In this document: positions 1 to 10,132 of the stretch, one piece after another
Numbering within the stretch: the stretch's first letter is position 1
Layout: each line of letters starts with the position of its first letter
Source: Thelonectria olida
Taxonomy: Eukaryota; Ascomycota; Sordariomycetes; Hypocreales; Nectriaceae
DNA: 64,000 bases
Assembly: GCA_020736575.1 (NCBI GenBank)
Contig: JAGPYM010000004.1
Location: 124,001-188,000, forward strand
Direction: 5' to 3'
The notes under the pieces: model-generated
The model's database searches: none
Told to the model about the DNA's origin: nothing
The model's input: the letters and a program-made list of their open reading frames with translations, nothing else
Translations under genes and position numbers: made by a program

Positions 1-1640
1 GCTCATCAGTCGCCTTCATTCAACCAACATCAGTTCTCGTCCCCGCCCGGCGGCCACTCACGACACACTTCGCTGGGCCCTGAGGCAGCACTGCTGCCCC
101 CCCAGATGGGCGATTGGAACCAGCCACAGTTCCAAGGCCACCGTCGAAGTCCCTCAGAATACTCAGACGTGTCTTCGTGCGCTCCCTCTCCCAATCTGGT
201 CAGCTCTGACACATTCGACAACGATGTCGGTGGCCATTCCCCGCACCAGCGTCCCTCAGATGCTGGCCTTTACGAGCCGGTACTGGGAATTGGTAGCTTC
301 AGCATTTCAGACAACAGTGGCAGAAGTCCCTCCCACAGCCCGGCCATCAGCCCTCGCATTAATCCGCAGCAGATGCCCGATCAACAACCTGGATTTGGTC
401 ATCTCGCACCCCTCGGTAGTGCATACGGAGTGCCTACAACTTACCCCGAGATTCCAGGGTCTGTCGAGGCCTTCCCTAGCCTCCAGGCTCCCGATATGGG
501 TCAAATGGCCCCTCCCGCCATCAACATCGATTATGCTCCTAATCCTAACAGAATCAACCCTTTTGATGGCCACGTTATGAAACCGAGCATGGATCAGGAT
601 TCCTTGACTCCCCCAGACCGAGGTATGTATTTAACATTTTTTCCTGTGTCAGGATCTTCTGACATTGTCCAGGTCGCCCCCGATCCCGGCCCAGAGCGGT
701 TACGGACCCCTTCCACCCCGGCGGTGGCTTATTGAACCGCCCCGTCAATGTCGGTGGCCTGTCCCCGTCCCTGGGTGTTGATCTGCGGTCCGACACTTCT
801 AGATCTCTGTCCCCTCTGGACAGGCAAGCCACGGCCTCTCCTTCTAGGAGAAGACAGTCCACGTCGGCAGTACCCAACAATGTTATTGCCTTGCGTCTGG
901 CCGACCCCGAGTATCAGAACAGTCAGGATAGCGGTGCGGCTAAGCGCGTCCAGAAGCACCCTGCTACATTCCAGTGTACCCTCTGCCCTAAGCGATTTAC
1001 TCGTGCTTATAACTTGCGGTCCCATCTAAGGACCCATACGGATGAGCGACCATTTGTCTGTACAGTCTGTGGCAAGGCCTTTGCTCGACAGCATGACCGT
1101 AAGCGACACGAAAGCCTGCACTCAGGCGAGAAGAAATTCGTCTGCAAGGGCGATCTCAAAGTCGGTGGCCAGTGGGGATGTGGCAGAAGGTTCGCTCGTG
1201 CTGATGCGCTTGGCCGTCATTTCCGATCTGAGGCGGGCCGTATTTGTATCAAGCCCTTGCTAGACGAAGAGATGATCGAACGACAGAGGGTCTGGCAAGA
1301 GCAGAGAATGCAGCAGAACATGGCCCAAAGCCTGGCAGCCCCGCCTGGAGCAATGGGGATGGAAGCTGCCGCCTATCCCATGGATCAAAGCGGTAATTAC
1401 ATGTTCCCTGCTGCGCTGTTGGCACAGTATCCTGCCCTGGCTCAGATGAACTGGTCAGCGCAGGAGGTCAACCAGGGCATGGACGATGATGTGAGCGGCC
1501 GGTCTTCGTTTGATGCTAGTGACTACGACGAAAATGAAGACGGTGGCTACGTGAGCGGACCTGGAACCGGATATGGTGAAGGGGGCATGCAGCAAGGCTT
1601 CGGTGAAATGGGATATGCGAGTGACTTTGGGGGTCGGTAA
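1..1640 (+). CDS. crz1: Crz1/CrzA-type C2H2 zinc-finger transcription factor (5' end outside window)
   Basis: This is the C-terminal part of a calcineurin-responsive transcription factor. The reading frame is already open at base 1, so the start lies upstream. Exons are 1-622 and 673-1640; the 50-bp intron has GTATGT, a CTGAC branch site and CAG. About 529 residues are visible. The first part is a Ser/Pro/Gln-rich disordered region with a PAINID hexamer at 514-531 that resembles a PxIxIT calcineurin docking site. Two classical C2H2 fingers follow (about 969-1037 and 1053-1121). A third, atypical finger lies at about 1137-1250, with widely spaced cysteines and a C2HC-like end; this finger set is typical of fungal Crz1. 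An acidic, Gly/Tyr-rich tail closes the protein. In the known family, calcineurin dephosphorylates Crz1 on calcium stress and it moves to the nucleus to activate ion-homeostasis and cell-wall genes. Family assignment is firm; regulation here is inferred. Confidence 0.92.
514..531 (+). other. PxIxIT-like calcineurin docking motif in Crz1
   Basis: The codons read PAINID, fitting P-x-I-x-I-[T/D/N]. The motif sits in the disordered region ahead of the zinc fingers, where Crz1 proteins bind calcineurin. The role is inferred from the family. Confidence 0.6.
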
Positions 1641-2601
1641 CTGCCGGCTCCCAACTGCCGTTTGGCAGTAGCCGTCTCAGGCCTCACTTGATCTGTTTTC
1701 TTCTTTTTGTCCTGTGACAATTCGTGCCTTTCACGGCAAGGGATGACCAGAGAGGCCTCCCGTTTTTATTATGTCATCAGCGATTTTGATTTCTTCTTCA
1801 TTTTCGTTCTCTTATGTCTTCTTTTGGATCAAGGGAACTTTGGATTGGCTGTACAACGAAGGGACTAGGCGCCATCAACGGCGATTTAGGAAAACACCTC
1901 TGTGGCTGGACAGAACGGTGTCAGCGTTTTGGCATTTTTACTTCTTGGGAGGGTTTTGGGGATAGACGGAACTGCGTATAGATACCAAACTGAGTCTGTT
2001 TCTCTTCGTAATCTGTGAAGCCGTTCTTCCTCTCTCTTCGCTGCCGTCTCCTTTGTCCTGCTCGTGCCTCTTATCATGACTTGTTGATTGTCAAGACATC
2101 TTGAATGATTGTGACGTGCCATATGTGGCTCAACGCGGATCACTAGGGTCTTGTTGAATCATTGGAGATACCTTTGATTGCAAACATGGAGTCGAATGAT
2201 TCAACTGGCAAGCAGATGGCTATATTATGATGATTTCAAGAACCCTTCCAGCCTATCCAGCAACAAATCCACCAACAAAGACGCAACAAAATACGACCCA
2301 TTGTAAAAGTGACTCCTTTCGAACCTTCACAGAGACTTTGCTTCGCCGACCCGTCCCTCATGCTCCATCCTTTTTTTGGTGCCAGGATATCTCAAAACGA
2401 ACAAAACACTCTTCGTAGTAAAACACATATATCCCAAACAAAGCCCAAACATGACTTGACCCGAACCTGACCTAATCCCACAGAATACAAAAACACAATT
2501 CCCTGTTTGCTAAACCCCCCACGTTTGCCTTGGGTGAAGGGGGCTTCCCCTAATAAACTAGGCTAGACCTCGTCGCCTCCGTCCCTCTCGCATAGCCCTC
2601 G
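1641..2601. other. Convergent 3' region between crz1 and the DUF7053-like gene
   Basis: This stretch separates the ends of two convergent genes. Reading frames are short on both strands and none looks coding. It is AT-richer than the flanking genes and probably holds both 3' untranslated regions. I see no RNA gene or mobile element. Confidence 0.6.
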
Positions 2602-3219
2602 TCATGGGTTGGTGATGCGCCGCCAGGTTCCGTTTCCGTCGTTCTCCCAAGGCACCGCAATCGGTACGCCAAAGTAGTTCTTGGTGATCTGGTCAATGAT
2701 GGCGTTGACGATGTGTTGGTGCGCGTCAAGGGCTTTCCCCGTGACAAACTGCATCAACAACGAGTTGGCTTCGATGCTCATGTCCTCGTTCAACTCGTAC
2801 TCGTCGCCCACGACCGTGACCGAGCTCCCCGTGCTGTCAGACCCGGCCGGCGACGTGGGCCCCGGGCGGGGCCGCACCGAGTAGTCGGACCGGATGGTGA
2901 CGCCGGCCGCGGCAGCGGCGCGGGTGCGGACGCCGTCGGGGGTGGGTTTGAACAGGACTTGGTACTCAATCGTCTTGGAGAGGCGCGGGGCTAGGCTGAT
3001 GACCTCCTGGCACTGGAAGCAGCGGAAGGAGTCGTCCCAGGGGCCGAAGAAGGGGTCGTCGGCGGCTACGGAGGGGTCGGGGGCCTGTTCTGTGAAGGAG
3101 ATGATGGTTTTGGACGTGGTCATGAAGGGGATGCAGGATTGCATGACGGAGAGGACGACGGTTGGGGGGATGTTGGCGGGGAGGGGGACGCTGTAGTTGT
3201 ACTGCTTTGTCGTTTTCAT
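2602..3219 (-). CDS. Conserved fungal protein resembling the DUF7053 family
   Basis: A single-exon gene of 205 residues with a normal ATG. The protein starts with a hydrophilic MKTTKQYNYSVPLP segment. A region compatible with a small alpha/beta fold follows: a cysteine pair (FRCFQCQ), the segment YQVLFKPTPDGVRTR, and a C-terminal helix ending near TGKALDAHQHIVNAI. This order (short TxxxPLP start, a 'predicted strand, PxGVxxR' core, and a final helix about 25 residues before the end) matches my recollection of uncharacterised ascomycete proteins grouped as DUF7053, which look START-like. There is no signal peptide or membrane segment. The DNA is GC-rich and the centre is a low-complexity Ala/Arg/Pro stretch. 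The molecular function is unknown. The gene converges with crz1 and has a very long upstream region. Confidence 0.7.
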   Translation of the reverse strand: MKTTKQYNYSVPLPANIPPTVVLSVMQSCIPFMTTSKTIISFTEQAPDPSVAADDPFFGPWDDSFRCFQCQEVISLAPRLSKTIEYQVLFKPTPDGVRTRAAAAAGVTIRSDYSVRPRPGPTSPAGSDSTGSSVTVVGDEYELNEDMSIEANSLLMQFVTGKALDAHQHIVNAIIDQITKNYFGVPIAVPWENDGNGTWRRITNP

Positions 3220-4074
3220 GGCGGATGGATTGTGTATGGAGATCTTGGGTATCTGGGTGGTGGATGATGGGGTGACGATAATGGGACGATACCAGAGACA
3301 GATATGGCTGAGAGACAGTGGATGCCGTCTTTATGAACGCGTGGCAGCCGCAGTCGGTGGTGCTGGTGGTGCTGGTGGTGATGGTGAGCGAGGAGAGGTC
3401 AAGTGAAGGCTGCGAGGCTGACGGCAATGATCTGGCGTAGTGAAGCCCTCCTGCCTCACAAACATGATGGTGATGATGATGTTGATCTTGATGATAATCA
3501 ATGTTGATAATGGATCGACAGTGCACAATTAACAGGACTGATGAGGAGTGCGATCAAGCAGCAGCGCGCTTCCTGTTTCCCTTTTCCGTCACATCCAAGT
3601 TTTCCGTCGCAGTAAATGGCAGATAGAACAGAGAGAGGTCAAGGAAGAAGCGAGCGATTGATGGATATGATATCAGGGCTCTCTCGGAAGTGAGCAAGGC
3701 CGGGGAAACCCCCTGGTTCCAGGCAAAGCGTCCGAAGGGTGTCGAAGATTCCAAAGATAAAAAAAAAACAATTCCGTCAACGGACCCTTGTCCTTCGGCC
3801 GGAAACACACAAGCACTTCACACGGAGCTTGAGAGATCCGGGGGCGCGGGACGGATCAGGCGGAGCAAGATGCCAAAGATGGATGGACGTCGTTGGTTCG
3901 TGCGATGGAAGGGAGCAAGCAAAGCCTCAGTCAGCGCGAGAAGGAGAATGAGACGCGGCAGTGGGCAGTGGCCGAGGGCAGCAGAAGCGGGCGGGTGAGG
4001 ACGGACAAAGTGCTGGCCGGAGAGGGAGAGAGAGGATGGAGGGGTGAAGAAGGTGGCTGATGACTTTGTTTGGC

Positions 4075-4099
4075 TATAAAAATAAAATAAAATAAAATA
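4075..4099. repeat. (AAAAT)n microsatellite
   Basis: Four to five tandem copies of a 5-bp AAAAT unit in intergenic DNA. Simple-sequence repeat with no clear role. Confidence 0.8.
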
Positions 4100-5770
4100 C
4101 CAGCAGAGCCGCAGCATGCAGCATGTAGCACGCCAACCAACCCTGATGGATGGATTGAAGTTGTTTTCAATCGATCATGGACGCTTTCTTTCGGTTTGCG
4201 AGGGAGCCATCGAAGGGTCTATATGCATCTCATTAATTCGCCGCAATTTGGTGGTGGTGGGAAAGGGGGGCGCACAAGGGAATAGGTTGGTGGCTATCCC
4301 ATCCATCACGAACATGGAACAAATGCGAATGGCCAAGAAAGTATTTGTATTCGTATAGCTGCTTCCTTTTTCCTTATCCTCCTCCCCTATCGAGTGAGTG
4401 CTCGAGCAATCACTTTTCCTCCTGTTTCTGTTTCCCTTCTCTCCCGGCATCAGGCCTCCAGATGCCGAGCGAGCCAAATAATTAAAGGGAACAAGGGGGT
4501 CCCATCGCATCACATGAAATTCCCATCCCATCACCCTTTAAGGTAAGGGAAAATTCGGTTAGTCTTGCCGTTTTCTGTCATATTTCGCAGAGTTGCTGCC
4601 GCTGCGGTACTTCTATCTATCTCTCAACAAGGCCCCCCCCGGCCGTTGAGGAGATTCTTATACGAAGGGATAGGGATGATCAGAGTCAAGCCGAATTTCG
4701 ACTGGGACAGAATATCATGGCCTTCTCACTCCGCCAGCATGGAACCTGACCCAGGTCTCGGCCGGTTGCTGCTGGCTGGCACGTGGATTCTCTTCTCCCG
4801 TGTCCTCTTCTCCTCGCCAGATGAAACAATTGGTTTCTCGTCCCAGCGTTTCGTAGCGGGCTGACGATGGTCTATACGCAGTTGACAATACGGGATGCCA
4901 TGGCATGGGGTGACACTGCCCAACTCAAGGATTCGCGCCAAGCAAAGGACTAATCCCGTTTGTGCCGTTCGCTGGGTTCACTTGTGTACCGAGTAATCTC
5001 CTTGACGAGCACGAGCACAAGCGCAACCACGGCTGCCGTGAATGTGAGATGGAGTCTAGGTAGATCAGCTGTCAGCGTACGAATAGGGCTGCCGACTCCC
5101 TCCGAGAAAGCCGCCACTGCTCCGTGTTCCGACCCGACCTCCGTCCTTTCCGGGCCAGCTCTGCCGGCAGTGAGTGAGTGTATAGACGGCGACATTCATT
5201 TTTTCTTGATGGACGCATGCCATTGGACTTTGTATCATTCTGCGGGAATTCCTGCAAAAACAGCAACAGCAGCAGCAGAGGCTGCATCTGTGGTTCGCTG
5301 TCACTGAGACAAGTCGTCTCGGCTTGGCCATATGTCGGGTCGCGTGAAGGCTGCATAAAGGTTGACATTTGGCGTCTCTCCTTGCCTACGGCTTTGCTGA
5401 GCACCTCCACTGACTGTCTCGACCCGTGCCGTGACGCCGCCTCTATCGCGAGGTATGTGTCACTGACATGCCCGTAGTACCCTCCGTAGCCTGTTCCGCA
5501 TGTACGTGTTGCTGGAATAAGTAAGCATCCTCCATACATGTCTCGACCTTGCTGGGTCCCGAAAGACATTGATTGACAAGCATGGGAGCTAATAATAACT
5601 CCTCGCATGGACGAGACCACGTTGAAAGGCTCCGGCTTGGTGGTATCCGTACGAAGTGGAGGAAGGATAAGTGACTTGGAGGAAACAAACATCTGACGCC
5701 GGATGCTCGCTCACTCTGACTGACTCATACTTGGATGCGACTCTGCACCTTGACACGATTGATGCGGTGC

Positions 5771-5795
5771 AAGGCAAGGCAAGGCAATGCAATGC
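5771..5795. repeat. Short AAGGC/AATGC tandem repeat
   Basis: Three AAGGC units followed by two AATGC units in the gene-poor region. Simple-sequence repeat. Confidence 0.7.
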
Positions 5796-8700
5796 GGGCA
5801 GTGAGTTGCGTTGCACTGAGTAATTCATGGCAGATGGCAGAGCAGAACAGCATAGATGCCCAATTCCTTGATGCCAAATCTCGCAGCCAATGCCGTGCTC
5901 TCCCAAAACCCAGATACCCGTCATCATCTTGATGGCCCCGGAACAGCATGAACTTTACACAACACAGCCTCGATGCTGTTGCCACGTAAAGGGATCTTGG
6001 GTAGATGGATGTTTGACGCCATGGTGGACGGGCTTAAAACAACAATAACAACAATAAACACCAACGACAACACCTCTCTGGCAGGGGGGTTGGTTGAAAC
6101 ATGGGGAATAGATGCAAAACACTTCTCTTCTCTTGGGCTCTGCCGATGACGAAAGCAGACGTCTTCGGGTCTGACCGCCAAAACGACGTCTCGCGAGGGG
6201 ATTGGACGCCTCTTGGGAATCCAATGCCTTTGCACCAGGTGTGGGCAGAAATTTTTTTGCGGCTTTTTGAGGAATCGCTCCGTCGAAGCGGTGAGAGGTT
6301 TACGATGCCTCTTTGGGCCAGCGAGTGGGAAAGTTGTGTGGGAGCAACGAGGCTAAAGGTGGACTTGGTTCCCAGCTGTCTGCAGCTCGCAGCGGTCTGG
6401 ATACTGTACCTCTGCGTTGGCCGTCTTGATGCCCGGCGATGCATGTAGTTGATACTTTGCGTGCAGGGGGGGATCCTCGTCTGAATGAAGCTTGTCTCGT
6501 CCTCCTGTCGCTGTTGTCTCTGATCCTTTTGCTTTTTCAGTCGATCCCAGGTCAGATCAAATCGGCTGGGCGAGGGGAATTAGGCTGCCTCCCCTGCTAC
6601 CCGCTGCCGCTGCCACTAATTGGGAGTCAGGCCGTTCAGGTGGTGTTCCATAGAGAGCAAGACGGCGTGGGTTGTCGTCGTCGAGGGAACGGGTCAAGCC
6701 AGCAACTCGACCGTCCCACACCATGATCCGAGGCCGACAGGCTTCGTCGTGAGTTGCAAGCATATGGGTTCTTCAAGGGCTGATTTTGCGGGTGCGGGCG
6801 CGGGGAAGAGAAAGATTCGGCAGTGTGCAAGAGTTTCCCCCGGAATGAGTCCATGATCGAGACCGACCAAGGGGAGAGATTGCGTCACTCAGATACCTCG
6901 AGATAGGTAATTAGCTGCACTCTTTGGTTATCACTGAGGAGTCAGTCACCTGGACCGTGAAAGGAATGTGAATGCCCTCCTCCCTCTCTGCCCCTCCCTT
7001 GACCGAACAGAACAGAAGAATGCTACACCACGCACACTTGTCTCAGGCGGCTGTTTCCACGTTTGATATTTCGGCCCGCGTGTGGCGGCGACAAGCTGCT
7101 TTGGGCCGCCCCGCGTGATGTCACGGAGATCGAACGACGGGGCCCAGGGTCTTTTGGAGGGGAGAGGACAGGGGACATTCATTTAGTAGGAGACGGACCA
7201 ACAAACTCCGTGAGAGACGACAACTGAAAGAGAGGAGGAAGTCTGTCATCGAACACGTTGGAACTGATGTCAAGTTAGACATGCAAGTCGAGCCGGGTAG
7301 ATCTGAAGCGGTGGACTGCTTGGAGGAGCGAGGCAACGTGCGTGTACGAGCCGCCTCGCAGGCGTTGTTGGGCTTGGATGAAAGTGCATCAAATCGTCTG
7401 CCCACGATAGAAGGGAGATCCCAGCAACGACTGGCCAGGGCCCTGCCAAATTGTTTGATTCTGAGTCTGATTCTACTTCGCAGTAGCCACCAAGTCATGA
7501 GAGTTTAGGTTCGAACAGACCGTTATTCATCTAACTAGGACCCTTATTATTTTGATTTGGCCTCAATAACGGGCCACAATGGAGGATTTTGATATTTGAG
7601 GTGGCTGGGAATGGAGTCACCCACGAAGAGATGTCATTTGTCTGGTTTGCTGGATGCCATGCGCACCGGCGAGATCTGGTCTAGCCAGAGCAAGGCGACA
7701 GTCCGACTGGCCCTGTGGCCGAGTGGTCCTGCAGACAAGAGTCGAGGTCTATCCTATCGTGTCGCCGCGTTGCTGGGTTGGGTTGCTTCAGTGGTTGTGG
7801 TGTGTGTGGTCGACGCACGCGCGAGGGTGGGCAGAGATGGGCTGGTGATGGAGCCAATGCCATCAGTGTTATGCGTGACTCTTTTCCACTCCCTTGACAC
7901 CCACGACACCCTCATCCTCGCCCTCGCCTTCACCCTTTTTTTTTTTGTTCCCCACGCCCCTCTTTCGTTCATTGCACCAGCCATTCAGGAGTCTGAATGC
8001 AGATGCACCTCGTGCCTTGCGCAGCTTCGACGACACCTCTGGCTCCGAATGGGCAAAAGTGTACCTGCGCCTACATATATGCCCCTTCCTCTGGATATGT
8101 ACCTTGAAGCCTCCCGCCCCTTTTTTGTCCCTTTTTTCGACTTTTGTTGAAACGACCCCTCATCACGATTGACATCAAATTTCTCCCTGAATTGCCACAT
8201 GTCCATGCTGGCTTTCAGTGGGCAGCAACACGGGGGTGGTTGATTATTGTGAACAGAAAACAACCTGTAAGTCATTCTTAGGGAAGGGAAGGTACGTGTA
8301 GAAACAGAGGAAAGAAGAAAGGAAACTACGCCCCTGTTTATCAGCGTGACTCGGGAAAGAGCTAGCCTCGTCTTCTACGCCGTACTTTTCGTGGCACCGT
8401 CTCTTTTTTGCTTGATATCCTCCCAGCTTCAAACCCTCACTTCCTTGTTTGCTTTAATCCCCAACCTCACCCGGACTTGTTTGACGTGGTCAAGTAGTAG
8501 GTCGGTGCCTTACCCGTCATTGCCTAACCTCTCTCCACTTCGGCCTTGAATTCACCGTCATGCTTAATGGGCGGCTTTCATGACTTGCTTGTTATTACTC
8601 ACGCACCCTATTGCTTCGTACATTACACCAAATCCTCAGCTTCGAATTGACCCAATCCTTCAACTAACGACAACTCCTACAGACAAGCCGACTACGTAAT

Positions 8701-9787
8701 TTGACAGTCACTCCCGTCCCTTGCCCCCTCTCCCCTGCCAGCACGCTGCACTGCAAGCCTGGGCTGCCAGTCAACCGGGCTCGTTCGCTTGCCACAGTTA
8801 ATGCGCCGGTGCCCCGTCGAATTGTCCCCGCCAGTCGCTTCGTTGTAATACGCCCGGTGCGACGACTGACCTTCGTCTGGCCGACGATCCAAGCAAGCAC
8901 GCCGTCGTCATTGGCCCGCGGCACTACCCGCCTGTCGTGGTCCTGGATCCTGGGTCTTGTGCTTCTCCAGCCTGTTGAGGCCATCCCCTCTCCTCTTAAC
9001 CCTCCACTCTCTCTTCTGCTCGATTTTCTGGAACAAATCACACCTTTCTCGTCTGCCTCTGGCCCGGCGCAGCTCGAATCGACCTTGTTTCGCATGAGGT
9101 GAAGCGCTAGAGAGAGTACAACGCCGTCTCATACGAACCGTCCTCCGAGCCCGACGACCCAAACATCACGGACGCACGATCCACGACTGGGGTGGTTGGG
9201 CGAAAAGCGACGGCGCCCCCGACCAGAGAGTGACGCCTAGGATATTGATTAGGACCCTGGGAGCCTCTATCAACGACGGTTCCCCCAACCCGGCCTTCTT
9301 TTTTTGTGTTGGTCGTTGGCTCTGTCGAAATCCGCCCAGCAACGAAACCTAGACGGCGACATCTACCTTTTCACTTGCACGACGTCGCATCACGAATATT
9401 TACGATCCCCGAGAGTTGCACCATATTCTGCCCGAGCTTGTTTCTCGTAATTCCGCCATTACGACCACTTACACGAACTTTGATTTTGCGAACCTTCGAC
9501 GATAATTCTCGAACGCTCGAATCCTCCTCCGAAACACGCGCCTTCGATTTCCTTCCGGCCACCGCCATCTACAGCTTCCATGATTGTGACGTCGCCTCGT
9601 CTTCGCACTAGCTCCAATCTACACAATGGCCGCGGCCGACGTTTTGACGTTCACAGAAAGCAGGACAGGATGCGGATATGGATGGCAGACTCCCCGCCAT
9701 TTACTGGCTGGGTGGGATGAGCGAACTCTGCGCTTGCGGCTGGACTTGATTGCCCAAGCCTGGGTCGCGCAGAGTTCCCTTGGAAAG

Positions 9788-10003
9788 GTACGTGGGGGAT
9801 GATCTACCTTTGCCAGTTCTTCCGGGCCGCACCCGTTGGAACCTGCAGTTCCTTCAGTTCTCGAAGCTTATTTGCTTCATGAATCGTGCGTGGCGCTCAA
9901 CGGTCAACCCCTCGTTTGAGGGGAACCGGCGACGCCACCCCCCATTTACCCATACGATAGAACACGACCTCCTGAGAGTTTATCTAATGTGCCCTTTCTT
10001 TAG
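9788..10003 (+). other. Probable intron upstream of the giant ORF
   Basis: A GTACGT donor follows AAG, a CTAAT branch-like site lies near 9984, and a pyrimidine-rich CCCTTTCTTTAG acceptor ends at 10003. The 216-bp length is long for this locus. It is either a 5'-UTR intron or, because the exon from the ATG at 9626 is open and joins the giant frame in phase, the first coding intron. Confidence 0.6.
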
Positions 10004-10132
10004 GATTTGCCGACTTCCTTCTCTTCACAGCCATCTCTGACCTCGAGCCGCCTCATAGTACCCGACTCGTCACCGAGATGGTCGCGCCGCATCCCTACCA
10101 CGTGCGACCCAGCCGTTTCCTCCAATCGCATC

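Larger units (their letters stand above)
3220..9625. other. Gene-poor intergenic region (about 6.4 kb)
   Basis: No frame here looks like a real gene. The longest, such as one of 206 codons on the minus strand at 5072-5692, has no recognisable domain, biased composition and no convincing splice partners. The region holds simple repeats, pyrimidine-rich tracts (for example 7910-7960 and 8980-9070) and A/T tracts. It should contain the promoter of the minus-strand gene ending at 3219 and the promoter and leader of the giant gene to the right. A non-coding RNA cannot be excluded. I found no credible tRNA. Confidence 0.55.

Noticed and set aside
5072..5692. 206-codon minus-strand frame in the first desert
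   Set aside because: Contains a CAG/CTG run read as Leu repeats and no domain; no plausible flanking exons were found.
7510..7525. GGTTCGAACAGACC, resembling a tRNA B box
   Set aside because: No A box at the right distance on the same strand and no cloverleaf pairing.
7716..7728. TGGCCGAGTGGTC, which matches the A box of Leu/Ser tRNAs
   Set aside because: No GGTTCGAAT-type B box or closing acceptor stem lies within 60-100 bp, so no tRNA can be folded.
10007..10132. Extending the giant CDS to its first open codon at 10007
   Set aside because: That codon is TTG, not ATG. The segment up to 10132 is coding only if the upstream exon starting at 9626 is spliced on.
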